From the NCBI RefSeq assembly GCF_014648895.1, contig NZ_BMRZ01000014.1, forward strand, positions 1 to 64,000: 64,000 nt of DNA, given 5' to 3'. Positions 34,805 to 44,140 of the stretch are shown one piece after another. Numbering within the stretch: position 1 is the first letter of the stretch; each line of letters starts with the position of its first letter. Position numbers and translations under genes: made by a program. The notes below the pieces were generated by a model. That model ran no database searches. It saw nothing but the letters and a program-made list of their open reading frames with translations, and had not been told where the DNA came from. This stretch comes from Streptomyces tanashiensis (lineage in GTDB: Bacteria > Actinomycetota > Actinomycetes > Streptomycetales > Streptomycetaceae).

Positions 34805-35689
34805 TCAGCCCCGCAGCAGGCCCAGGACCTTCACCCCGAGTTCCAGGGCCTCTTCGGGCGAGTCGACGGACTGCTGGAGGTCGACGAAGCAGCCGTCGGC
34901 GCCGGTGTCGCGCACGCCCGAGAGGACGCCGGCGATCGCGTCCGCCGTGGCTCCGGGGGCGGGGTTGTGGCGGATCTGACGGCGCAGCGCCTCCGGGTCG
35001 CGGCCCGCCTCGTCGGCGGCGCGCCGGGCCACGTCCCACAGGCCCTCGGCCGCGCCGGGCGGCAGGACGGCGCCGACCCAGCCGGCGGCGCGGCGGCCGA
35101 CCCGGCGCAGGGCGGCCGGGCTGAAGCCGCCGAGGTAGACGGGCGGTCCGGCGGGCTGGACGGGGCGGAGGCCGACGTACGAGACGGGGATCGTCCAGCG
35201 GGGCCCCTCGTGTCCGAACTCCTCCCGGGTCCAGATGCCGTCGAGGACGTCGAGCAGCTCGTCCAGGAGGGCGCCGCGCCGGCCGAAGTCGGCGCCGACG
35301 GCGGTGTACTCGTCCCGCAGCCAGCCGATGCCGAGGCCGACGTCGAGGCGTCCGCCGCTGACCTGGTCGAGCGAGGTGAGGGAGCGGGCGAGCAGGGCCG
35401 GCGGGTACCACGGGCCGTTGAGGGTGCTCATGCCGAGCCGGGCGCGGGAGGTCGCGCCGGCGGCGACGGTGAGCACGGTCAGCGGGTCGAGGAAGGTCTT
35501 GTACTGAGGGGGGTACGGGTTCTCCGGTGTGTGCCCCGGATAGAGGTCGCTGGGGGCGACCGGGGTCAGGGCGCGGTCGCCGACCCAGAACGAGTCGAAC
35601 CCGGCGTCCTCGGCGTCCCGCGCGAAGGCCGCGATGCGGTCGGCGCGGGCGTGGGTGCCGTACTGGGGCAGTGCGATGCCTATCTCCAT
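34805..35689 (-). CDS. F420-type LLM-class oxidoreductase
   Basis: 294 residues, luciferase-like barrel. Shows EIGIALPQYGTHARADRIAAFARDAEDAGFDSFWVGDRAL, LDPLTVLTVAAGATSRARLGMSTLNGPWYPPALLARSLTSLDQVSGGRLDVGLGIGW and PVYLGGFSPAALRRVGRRAAGWVG. Substrate unknown. The ATG at 35689 is chosen because family proteins start with MEIGI; the longer GTG reading from 35752 adds only basic residues. Separate from its neighbours and not evidently regulated. Confidence 0.85.
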   Translation of the reverse strand: MEIGIALPQYGTHARADRIAAFARDAEDAGFDSFWVGDRALTPVAPSDLYPGHTPENPYPPQYKTFLDPLTVLTVAAGATSRARLGMSTLNGPWYPPALLARSLTSLDQVSGGRLDVGLGIGWLRDEYTAVGADFGRRGALLDELLDVLDGIWTREEFGHEGPRWTIPVSYVGLRPVQPAGPPVYLGGFSPAALRRVGRRAAGWVGAVLPPGAAEGLWDVARRAADEAGRDPEALRRQIRHNPAPGATADAIAGVLSGVRDTGADGCFVDLQQSVDSPEEALELGVKVLGLLRG

Positions 35690-35777
35690 GGCCTCATCCT
35701 GGCCGTCGTGACGGGCCGCGACACGAAGGGCTCGGCGTGTGACCCGCGCCACACGCCCCGGCGGGCCGGGTCCGCCG

Positions 35778-37433
35778 TCAGCTCACCGCCCGCGCCGCCG
35801 CTCTGCCCGCCGCGCGGCCCGAGAAGATGCAGCCGCCGAGGAAGGTGCCTTCGAGGGAGCGGTAGCCGTGGACTCCGCCGCCGCCGAAGCCGGCCGCCTC
35901 GCCCGCCGCGTACAGGCCGTCCAGGGGTTCGCCGCCCTCCGTCAGGACGCGGGAGTCGAGGTCGGTCTCCAGGCCGCCGAGGGACTTGCGGGTGAGGATG
36001 TTGAGGCGGACCGCGATCAGCGGGCCCGCCTTCGGGTCGAGGATGCGGTGCGGGGACGCCGTGCGGATGAGCTTGTCGCCCAGGTACCTGCGGGCGCCCC
36101 GCATCGCCGTGACCTGGAGGTCCTTGGTGAAGGGGTTGGCGATCTCGCGGTCGCGGGCGGTGATCTCGCGGCGCAGGGCGGCCTCGTCGATGAGGGGTTC
36201 GTCGGTGAGCGCGTTCATGCCGCGGACGAGGGCGGAGAGGTCGTTCTCGACGACGAAGTCGACGCCGTGGTCCATGAAGGCGCGCACGGGGGCCGGCACG
36301 TCGGCGCGGGCGCGGCCGAGGACGTCACGGACGGACTTGCCCGTGAGGTCGGGGTTCTGTTCGGAGCCGGAGAGGGCGAACTCCTTGCCGATGATGCGCT
36401 TGTCGAGGACGAACCAGGTGTGGTCGTGGCCGGTCCGCATGATGTGTTCGAGGGTGCCGAGGGTGTCGAAGCCCGGGAAGAGCGGGACGGGCAGCCGCTT
36501 GCCGGTCGCGTCCAGCCAGAGGGAGGACGGTCCGGGCAGGATGCGGATGCCGTGGCGGGCCCAGATGGGGTTCCAGTTCTCGATGCCCTCGGTGTAGTGC
36601 CACATCCGGTCGCGGTTGATGTGGCGGGCGCCGGCCTTCTCGGCGACGCCGAGCATCAGTCCGTCGACGTGGGCGGGGACGCCGGAGAGCAGCTTGGCGG
36701 GCGGGGTGCCGAGCCGGGCGGGCCACTGCGCGCGGACGAGGTCGTGGTTGCCGCCGATGCCGCCGGAGGTGACGATCACGGCCTGGGCCCGCAGTTCGAA
36801 GGCGCCCGTGGTCTCGCGGCTCGACGCGGTGCCGCGGGCGGCCGTGGAGGGGGCCAGGATCTCGCCGGAGACCGTGTCGACCGTTCCGGCCGTGCGGCCG
36901 AGACCGGTGACGCGGTGGCGGAAGCGGAGGTCGACGAGGCCGCGGGCGGCACCCTCGCGGACCTTGCGCTCGAAGGGGGCGACGAGGCCGGGTCCGGTGC
37001 CCCAGGTGATGTGGAAGCGGGGGACGGAGTTGCCGTGGCCGTTCGCGTCGTAGCCGCCGCGCTCGGCCCATCCGACGACGGGGAAGAAGCGCACCCCGCG
37101 CGCGTGGAGCCAGGCGCGCTTCTCGCCGGCGGCGAAGTCGACGTACGCCTCGGCCCACTTCCTCGGCCAGTGGTCCTCGGTGCGGTCGAAGCCCGCGGTG
37201 CCGAACCAGTCCTGGAGGGCCAGGGCGTGGCTGTCCTTGACGCGCATCCTGCGCTGTTCGGGCGAGTCGACGAGGAACAGGCCGCCGAAGGACCAGTGGG
37301 CCTGGCCGCCGAGGGACTGCTCGGGTTCCTGGTCGAGGAGGATCACGGTGCGGCCGGCGTCCACCAGCTCGGCGGTGGCGACGAGGCCGGCGAGGCCCGC
37401 CCCGATCACGATCACATCAGCGTCGTAGGACAT
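35778..37433 (-). CDS. FAD-binding dehydrogenase of the 3-ketosteroid dehydrogenase/fumarate reductase type
   Basis: 551 residues. The N-terminal FAD fold is DADVIVIGAGLAGLVATAELVDAG, followed by the ADP-binding segment LLDQEPEQSLGGQAHWSFGG. The C-terminal FAD motif is LYAAGEAAGFGGGGVHGYRSLEGTFLGGCIFSGRAAGRAAA. The middle has a substrate-domain insert. Related proteins oxidise steroids or similar rings; the exact reaction is not proved. The divergent TetR and the neighbouring 20-beta-HSD suggest steroid-like substrates. The promoter is unusually clear: TTGACT and CAAGAT boxes 17 bp apart with a palindrome filling the spacer, and the ATG 7 nt after the -10, which implies a leaderless mRNA. Confidence 0.82.
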   Translation of the reverse strand: MSYDADVIVIGAGLAGLVATAELVDAGRTVILLDQEPEQSLGGQAHWSFGGLFLVDSPEQRRMRVKDSHALALQDWFGTAGFDRTEDHWPRKWAEAYVDFAAGEKRAWLHARGVRFFPVVGWAERGGYDANGHGNSVPRFHITWGTGPGLVAPFERKVREGAARGLVDLRFRHRVTGLGRTAGTVDTVSGEILAPSTAARGTASSRETTGAFELRAQAVIVTSGGIGGNHDLVRAQWPARLGTPPAKLLSGVPAHVDGLMLGVAEKAGARHINRDRMWHYTEGIENWNPIWARHGIRILPGPSSLWLDATGKRLPVPLFPGFDTLGTLEHIMRTGHDHTWFVLDKRIIGKEFALSGSEQNPDLTGKSVRDVLGRARADVPAPVRAFMDHGVDFVVENDLSALVRGMNALTDEPLIDEAALRREITARDREIANPFTKDLQVTAMRGARRYLGDKLIRTASPHRILDPKAGPLIAVRLNILTRKSLGGLETDLDSRVLTEGGEPLDGLYAAGEAAGFGGGGVHGYRSLEGTFLGGCIFSGRAAGRAAARAVS

Positions 37434-37440
37434 GGACCGC

Positions 37441-37469
37441 ATCTTGGATACACGAATGTATCGAGTCAA
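37441..37469 (-). promoter_or_regulatory. Promoter of the flavoprotein gene with operator in the spacer
   Basis: On the minus strand: TTGACT (37469-37464), 17-bp spacer, CAAGAT (37446-37441). The spacer contains the perfect inverted repeat GATACA-N4-TGTATC (37447-37462). A repressor bound there would block RNA polymerase entirely. The divergent TetR gene is the obvious candidate. Confidence 0.75.
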
Positions 37470-37490
37470 CAGTCCGGCCTTTTCCTTTCC

Positions 37491-37505
37491 TAATGTCGAG
37501 CATTA
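37491..37505. promoter_or_regulatory. Second palindrome at the tetR promoter
   Basis: TAATG-N5-CATTA overlaps the TAATAT -10 box (37504-37509) of the TetR gene. It differs in sequence from the GATACA repeat, so it may be an unrelated site or a weak autoregulatory one. Confidence 0.4.
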
Positions 37506-37515
37506 ATATGACGGT

Positions 37516-38935
<1,420 letters not shown>

Positions 38936-38947
38936 TTTCATGGGGGC

Positions 38948-39478
38948 ATGAGCGCCTCCGAGGAGATTCTCGACGTCGTCGACGAGCACGACCGGGTGGT
39001 CGGGCGGGCCCCGCGCGGCGAGGTCTACGCACGGGGCCTGATCCATCGCTGCGTCTTCGTCCGGGTCCGCGACGCCGGGGGCAGGGTCTTCGTCCACCGC
39101 AGGACGCCGACGAAGCTGGTCTTCCCCTCGATGTACGACATGTTCGTCGGCGGGGTCGTCGGCGCGGGCGAGTCCTACGACGAGGCCGCGCTGCGGGAGG
39201 CCGAGGAGGAGCTCGGGGTCTCCGGGCTGCCCCGCCCCGAGCCGGTGCTGCGCTTCCTGTACGACTCCGGGGGCGTGGCCGGGAAGTGGTGGTCTGCGGT
39301 CTACGAGGTGCGCTGCGAGCTGCCGGTCAGCCCGCAGGTGGAGGAGGTCGCCTGGCACGGCTTCCTCACCGACGGGGAGCTGGCCGAGCGGCTGCCCGGC
39401 GAGCCGGGCGCCTGGGAGTGGGTGCCGGACGGCCTCGCCGCGTACGAGCTGCTGCGCGGTGCGCGTCCGGCGGGGTGA
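38948..39478 (+). CDS. Nudix hydrolase (IDI-like branch)
   Basis: 176 residues. The Nudix box is complete: GGVVGAGESYDEAALREAEEELGV (two segments of the 23-residue motif; Glu residues of REAEEEL bind metal). The N-terminus EEILDVVDEHDRVVGRAPRGEVYARGLIHRCVFV resembles isopentenyl-diphosphate isomerase-like Nudix proteins. The substrate is unknown. Starts 12 nt after the SDR stop, so probably in the same transcript. Confidence 0.85.
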   Translation: MSASEEILDVVDEHDRVVGRAPRGEVYARGLIHRCVFVRVRDAGGRVFVHRRTPTKLVFPSMYDMFVGGVVGAGESYDEAALREAEEELGVSGLPRPEPVLRFLYDSGGVAGKWWSAVYEVRCELPVSPQVEEVAWHGFLTDGELAERLPGEPGAWEWVPDGLAAYELLRGARPAG

Positions 39479-39502
39479 TCGTCCGGCCGTTAGGGTGCAC
39501 GG

Positions 39503-39898
39503 GTGAGCGATTTCGTGCAGAGCCTGCGGCTGTGGTTCGCGCCGCAGCGGATCCGGGACGAGGGCGAGACCCCCGACTACCGGTTCTCCCTCGCCAACGA
39601 ACGGACCTTCCTGGCCTGGATCCGGACCGCGCTCGCCCTCGTCGGCGGAGGCTTCGCCGTCGACCAGTTCCTGCCGGACCTGCGCTGGGGCGTGCGCGTC
39701 GGGCTCGCGCTCGCGCTGCTGGCCGGCGGCGTGCTGTGCGCCCTGCGGGCGGTGAACCACTGGGTGCGCTGCGAGCGGGCGATGCGGCGCGGCGAGGACC
39801 TGCCGGTGTCCCGGTTCCCGGCGGTGCTCAGCCTCTCCGTGGCCGTCGTGGCGCTGGCGATGGTGGTCCTCGTCGTCTTCGGCTGGGCCGGGCGGTGA
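39503..39898 (+). CDS. DUF202 (YidH-type) membrane protein
   Basis: 131 residues, three hydrophobic segments. The motif RFSLANERTFLAWIRTALALVGGG defines the DUF202 family. Function unknown. The GTG has a weak upstream site. Its last 4 nt overlap the next DUF202 gene (GTGA), so the pair is probably translated together and may form a heteromer. Confidence 0.85.
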   Translation: MSDFVQSLRLWFAPQRIRDEGETPDYRFSLANERTFLAWIRTALALVGGGFAVDQFLPDLRWGVRVGLALALLAGGVLCALRAVNHWVRCERAMRRGEDLPVSRFPAVLSLSVAVVALAMVVLVVFGWAGR

Positions 39899-40212
39899 AC
39901 GCGGCGGCCGAGGCCCGGGATCCCGGGCTCCAGCCGGAGCGGACCCGGCTCGCGTGGCGGCGTACGACCCTGTCGTGCACGGTCGTCGCGGTGCTCGCCG
40001 TGAAGCTGACCGTCAGCGACGAGATCACGGCGAAGGAACTGACCGGGCTCGCGCTCTCGTCCCTGGTGTGGGTCGCCTTCCTGGCCGTGGCCCACCGCCG
40101 GATCCGTGCCCTGGGGGCGGCGCGGCCGCTCCCGCTCTCCCACCGGGGCGCGCTGCTCGCGGCGGTGTGCACGATCGCGCTCGCGGTCTTCGGGGCGGCG
40201 GTGATCTGGTGA
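39895..40212 (+). CDS. Second, diverged DUF202 membrane protein
   Basis: 105 residues, three hydrophobic segments (about 25-45, 52-72, 83-103). It shares the start QPERTRLAWRRTTLSCTVVAVL, the DUF202 box in shorter form. Overlaps the preceding DUF202 gene by 4 nt. Converges with the oxidoreductase gene 42 nt away. Confidence 0.8.
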   Translation: MNAAAEARDPGLQPERTRLAWRRTTLSCTVVAVLAVKLTVSDEITAKELTGLALSSLVWVAFLAVAHRRIRALGAARPLPLSHRGALLAAVCTIALAVFGAAVIW

Positions 40213-40254
40213 GGCGGTCCTGGGGCGAGCCAGGCGGGACTTTCCGGACACGTC

Positions 40255-41190
40255 CTACGGGACGGTCACCACGACCTTGCCGTTGAGGCCGCCCGCCGCG
40301 TTGGCGCGCTGGGCCTCGGCCGCCTGTTCCAGGGGGAACGACCTGGCCACCCGTACGGTGAGGACGCCCGCGTCGGCCAGATCGGCGAGGGCCGCGAGGT
40401 CGGCGGCGTCGGGGCGGACCCAGAAGTAGCGGCCGCCGAGGGCGAGGACCTCGCCGTCGGCGATCGAGGCCAGGCGTCCCTGCGGGGCGAGGAGCCGGGC
40501 GGAGAGCTTCAGGAACGGGCCCCCGATGGTGTCGAGCACGGCGTCCACGCCCAGCGGGGCGAGGGCCCGGACCTGGTCGGAGAACGTCTCCTCGTCGTAG
40601 CGGACGGGCTCGGCGCCGAGCTCCGCGACCCGCTCCAGGCCGGCGTCCCTGGCCGCGCCGATGACCCGGCAGCCGAGGTGGCGGGCGATCTGCACGGCCA
40701 TCGAGCCGACCCCGCCGGCCGCCGCGTGCACGAGGACGGTCTCGCCGGGGCGTACCGCGAGGGCCTGGTCCTGATGCAGCACCTGGTACGCGGTGAGGCC
40801 GGCGAGCGGGAGGGCCGCGGCCTCCTCGAAGTCGAAGGTGCGGGGCTTGCGGGCGAGGGTGCGGACGGGGGCGGCGACGTACTCGGCGAAGGTGCCCCGG
40901 GAGAGGAAGTCCTCGCGGACGTACCCCATGACCTCGTCGCCGACGGCGAACTCGGGTACGGAGACGCCGAGCCGGACGACGACGCCGGAGACGTCCCAGC
41001 CGGGGACGACGGGGAAGACCGCGTCCATCATGCCGTCGAGGTATCCGGCCTGGCACTTCCAGTCGACCGGGTTCACGGCGGCCGCCCGCACCTCGATCAG
41101 GACCGCGTCCGGTCCGATCTTGGGCTCGGGCAGCTCGCCGTACTCCAGGACCTCGGGCCCGCCGTACCGCCTGTAGCTGATCGCCTTCAT
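40255..41190 (-). CDS. NADPH:quinone/zinc-free MDR-type oxidoreductase
   Basis: 311 residues of the medium-chain dehydrogenase superfamily, without zinc-site cysteines. N-terminal GroES-like domain MKAISYRRYGGPEVLEYGELPEPKIGPDAVLIEVRAAAVNPVDWK; cofactor fold VLVHAAAGGVGSMAVQIARHLG near residue 150; end LNGKVVVTVP. Reduces quinones or enones with NADPH; substrate unknown. The ATG at 41190 is the family start; the earlier in-frame codons have no ribosome-binding site. Confidence 0.87.
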   Translation of the reverse strand: MKAISYRRYGGPEVLEYGELPEPKIGPDAVLIEVRAAAVNPVDWKCQAGYLDGMMDAVFPVVPGWDVSGVVVRLGVSVPEFAVGDEVMGYVREDFLSRGTFAEYVAAPVRTLARKPRTFDFEEAAALPLAGLTAYQVLHQDQALAVRPGETVLVHAAAGGVGSMAVQIARHLGCRVIGAARDAGLERVAELGAEPVRYDEETFSDQVRALAPLGVDAVLDTIGGPFLKLSARLLAPQGRLASIADGEVLALGGRYFWVRPDAADLAALADLADAGVLTVRVARSFPLEQAAEAQRANAAGGLNGKVVVTVP

Positions 41191-41247
41191 ACCTCCGACC
41201 CTCGGTGCGTCCGGTCCCGTCCGCAAGCCGGGGCGGCGGCCGTCCCG

Positions 41248-41883
41248 TCAGCCGCCGAGTGCCGCCGGCGGCGGGAGCATGGCGCGCGGGTCGCGGCCCG
41301 AGGTCCAGAGGCCGATGAGGAAGGCGGTGGCCGCCTCCAGGAGGTCCGCGTGGGCCAGCGGGCCGGCGACGAAGGGGGCGCAGCCCAGGTCGGAGGCGAG
41401 GGTGGAGACGAGCGCGAGCGCCTCCTCGTCGTCCCCGCAGAGGGGGACGGCGACCGGTCCGTCCGCGAAGACGGGCGGGGTACGGCTCCACACCGCGGGC
41501 GTGAGGTGGTTGAAGGCCTTGACCACCCGGGCGCCGGTGGCGGCGGCGAGCGCCCGTGCGGCGCCGGGGCCCTCTCCGGTGGTGAGGACGGGGCCCGGGC
41601 CGACCGCGTTGGTGCAGTCGATCAGGATCCGCCCGTCGAACGAGCCTGCGGTCCCCGCCGTCCCGAGGACCGGCAGGACCGCGTCGTACGGCAGCGCCAG
41701 GAGGCTCGCCTCGCCGAAGCGGGCGGCCTCGGCGAGGGTGCCCGGCCTGGCCCCCGTGCTCGCGGCCAGCGCGGCGGTCCGCTCCGCGTCCCGTCCGCCG
41801 ACGAGCACCTCGTGGCCCGCCCGGGCCCATCCTCCGCCGAGCGCCCGTGCCATCGCTCCCGTGCCCAGTACTCCCACCCGCAT
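41248..41883 (-). CDS. NAD(P)-binding, F420-dependent NADP reductase-like protein
   Basis: 211 residues. Rossmann start MRVGVLGTGAMARALGGGWARAGHEVLVGGRD, Ile/Leu-rich strands up to LIDCTNAVG, and VVKAFNHLTPAVW, the same order as in F420-NADP oxidoreductases (NADPH-F420 reductase family). Whether it binds F420 cannot be seen. Divergent from the HxlR regulator gene, so the two are likely linked by regulation. Confidence 0.78.
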   Translation of the reverse strand: MRVGVLGTGAMARALGGGWARAGHEVLVGGRDAERTAALAASTGARPGTLAEAARFGEASLLALPYDAVLPVLGTAGTAGSFDGRILIDCTNAVGPGPVLTTGEGPGAARALAAATGARVVKAFNHLTPAVWSRTPPVFADGPVAVPLCGDDEEALALVSTLASDLGCAPFVAGPLAHADLLEAATAFLIGLWTSGRDPRAMLPPPAALGG

Positions 41884-41953
41884 GGGGCGTCCTCCCTCAC
41901 GTACCGTTGTGCGTGCTGTCGTGAACGACCGTAGGCAGGGGGCGACTTACCGC

Positions 41954-42313
41954 ATGGTTCCCGACCGGCTTCTCGCGGACTGCCGGGCGCGGCTCGGCTT
42001 CGACCTGCTCGCCCACACCTGGAACGGGGTCGTGCTGTACGCGCTCGCGGAGGGGCCGCGCCGGCCCGGCGAGCTGCGGACGGCGATCGGCGGGATCAGC
42101 GCGAAGGTGCTGACGCAGACGCTGCGGCGCCTCGAGGGGTACGCGCTGGTGGAACGGCGGGCGTTCGAGGAGACGCCGCCCCGGGTCGAGTACGCGCTGA
42201 CCGCGCTCGGGCGTTCGCTGCTCGGGCCGATCGAGGCGCTGGGCCGGTGGTCGGCGGAGTACGGGGACGCGTTCGTGGCGGCGCAGGGGTGGGACGAGGA
42301 GGAAGCGGGATGA
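41954..42313 (+). CDS. HxlR-family transcriptional regulator
   Basis: 119 residues from ATG 41954. Winged helix of the HxlR/MarR-like type with WNGVVLYALAEGPRRPGELRTAIGGISAKVLTQTLRRLEGYALVERRAFEETPPRVEYALTALG split over residues 23-87; Cys10 (LLADCRARLG) is at the place of the redox Cys found in several HxlR proteins. The start is uncertain: an in-frame GTG at 41921 would add 11 residues, and both lack a clear ribosome-binding site. Likely controls the divergent dehydrogenase-like gene. Confidence 0.8.
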   Translation: MVPDRLLADCRARLGFDLLAHTWNGVVLYALAEGPRRPGELRTAIGGISAKVLTQTLRRLEGYALVERRAFEETPPRVEYALTALGRSLLGPIEALGRWSAEYGDAFVAAQGWDEEEAG

Positions 42314-42392
42314 ACGGTTCCGGGTTTTCAGCGGCGGGCGGCGCCTGGCACTCTTCCCCTGTCCAGTCGGGCTCTCATCCGGGGGAATTCCT

Positions 42393-43304
42393 TTGTCTGC
42401 CACCGATCCCTATGTGGTCGCGCTCGCTCCGCACGTGCACGCCTTCGTCCAGCCCGACGGCGGCTGGTGCCTGAACAACGCCGGGTTCATCGGCGACACG
42501 GACGAGTCGCTGCTCGTCGACACCGCCGCCACCGAACGCCGTGCGCGGCTGCTGCGCGAGGCGGTGCTCGCCGAGGGCCTGCCGCTGCCGCGGACCATCG
42601 TCACCACCCACCACCACGGCGACCACACCTACGGCAACGGGGTGTTCAGCCCGGAGGCGCGGATCGTGGGACACGAGAACTGCCGGTCCGAGCAGCTCGC
42701 GGCCGGGCACCAGCTCCATCTGCTGTGGCCGCAGACCGACTTCGGGCGGGTCGACATCCTGCCGCCCACCGTGACGTACAGCGAGCGGCTCACGCTGTAC
42801 GTCGGCGGGATCGAGGTGCGGGTGATCCACCCGGGCGCCGCGCACACCACGGGCGACTCGATCGTCCATCTCCCGGAGCAGGGCGTCGTGTTCACCGGCG
42901 ACCTGGTCTTCCACGGGGGGACGCCGTTCCTGCCGATGGGTTCGCTGGCCGGTTCGCTGCGCGCGCTCGACCTGCTGCGCTCCCTCGACGCGCCGACGGT
43001 GGTGCCGGGGCACGGGCGGGTGACCGACCCCTCGGTGTACGACACCACGGAGCGGTACCTGCGCTGGGTGGGGGAGCTGGCCTCCGAGGGGTACGCGAAG
43101 GGCGAGACGCCGCTGGAGACGGCACGGCGGGCGGAGCCGGGCGAGTTCGCGGCGTGGCGGGAGAGCGAGCGGCTCGTGGCGAACCTGCACCGTGCGTACG
43201 CGGAGCTGGAGGGGCTGCCGGAGGGCGCGCCGCTGGACCCGGTGGCGGTGTTCGGGGACATGGCGGCGATGAACGGCGGGGTTCCGGTGGCCTGTCACGC
43301 ATAG
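42393..43304 (+). CDS. Metallo-beta-lactamase-fold hydrolase
   Basis: 303 residues. Metal-binding motif TTHHHGDHTYGNGVF (HxHxDH) near residue 72, then GAAHTTGDSIVHLPEQGVVFTGDLVFHGG, and VVPGHGRVTD. The C-terminal extension has a helical region (RYLRWVGELASEGYAKGETPLETARR) common in the larger MBL hydrolases. Substrate unknown. It begins with TTG, 6 nt after GGGGGAA. It lies 80 nt after the HxlR gene on the same strand. Confidence 0.84.
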   Translation: MSATDPYVVALAPHVHAFVQPDGGWCLNNAGFIGDTDESLLVDTAATERRARLLREAVLAEGLPLPRTIVTTHHHGDHTYGNGVFSPEARIVGHENCRSEQLAAGHQLHLLWPQTDFGRVDILPPTVTYSERLTLYVGGIEVRVIHPGAAHTTGDSIVHLPEQGVVFTGDLVFHGGTPFLPMGSLAGSLRALDLLRSLDAPTVVPGHGRVTDPSVYDTTERYLRWVGELASEGYAKGETPLETARRAEPGEFAAWRESERLVANLHRAYAELEGLPEGAPLDPVAVFGDMAAMNGGVPVACHA

Positions 43305-43539
43305 TGGCCGGGCCGGGCCCGAATCGACAGGCCAGGTGGGCCGCGAGAGGATGGAAGGGCTTGAGGTCCCTCAGGGCCGCCACGGATGGGGTGGGCAGCC
43401 GTACGAGGACGGGGCCGTGGACGGCCCCACCCGCTCGCGTCGAAGAGACGCGGATACCTGTTCATCGCTGCGCCCCTCCGTGCCTTCAACCTCTCGGCCC
43501 GTGCCCGAGGGTGCGAGCCTGCCACCGGAGGGAAGAAAA

Positions 43540-44055
43540 GTGACCAGGAAAATCCGCTTGGCCGTGTTGGCTCCGCTGACCATCTCCTCGCTGCTGCTGG
43601 GGTCCGTGGCGCTCACCATGAGCTCGGCGCAGGCAGTGCCGTCGGCCACCTGCACGGTGACGGACAGCAAGACGGCGGGCAAGTTCGACGTCTCGGGCAA
43701 GGGCTGGAAGCCCGGGAAGACGATCTTCCTCGAAGCCAACAACACCCACACCTCGTCCCTGAAGACGAATGCCAACGGCGAGTTCTCCAGCACCGGCTTC
43801 TTCCCCGCGGGCGCCACGATCACGGCGCTCCAGCCCGGCGTTCCCGAGGCCACCTGCGGCACGGCCAAGGAGACCGACCAGAAGGACGCCCAGGAGCAGT
43901 ACCGGGCGGGCTACCGGCAGGGTGTCGCCGACACGAAGGCGGACTGCAAGAAGGACGCGCCCAAGCAGGGTGTGGCCGCGCTGGACCCGAACTACGAGAA
44001 GGGCTACAACGCGGGAGCGGCGGCCGTACTGGCGTCGGCGCTCTGCAAGAAGTAG
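43540..44055 (+). CDS. Secreted protein with two Tyr-Gly repeat units, function unknown
   Basis: 171 residues. Signal peptide: basic TRKIRLAVLAPLTISSLLLGSVALTMSSAQA, with cleavage near residue 31. The mature part has a short beta-rich domain (TCTVTDSKTAGKFDVSGKGWKPGKTIFLEAN ... ATITALQPGVPEATCG, with a probable disulfide between two Cys). A tail holds two related units, QYRAGYRQGVADTKADCKK and NYEKGYNAGAAAVLASALCKK, each Y-x2-GY-x2-G-x-A ending in Cys. GGAGGGAAG precedes the GTG start. I do not recognise the family. Isolated by 235 bp from the upstream gene. Confidence 0.78.
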   Translation: MTRKIRLAVLAPLTISSLLLGSVALTMSSAQAVPSATCTVTDSKTAGKFDVSGKGWKPGKTIFLEANNTHTSSLKTNANGEFSSTGFFPAGATITALQPGVPEATCGTAKETDQKDAQEQYRAGYRQGVADTKADCKKDAPKQGVAALDPNYEKGYNAGAAAVLASALCKK

Positions 44056-44140
44056 CACCCTGAAGAAGGAGCACGCCTCCGGGGCCCAGGTCGGACAGCG
44101 GTCCGGCCCGGGCCTGCCTTCTGCCCTCGACGGGCATCTT

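Noticed and set aside
37491-37505. TAATG-N5-CATTA as the main operator of the TetR
   Set aside because: It differs from the GATACA repeat located in the flavoprotein promoter and overlaps an AT-rich -10 box, so chance symmetry is likely. Kept only as a weak site.
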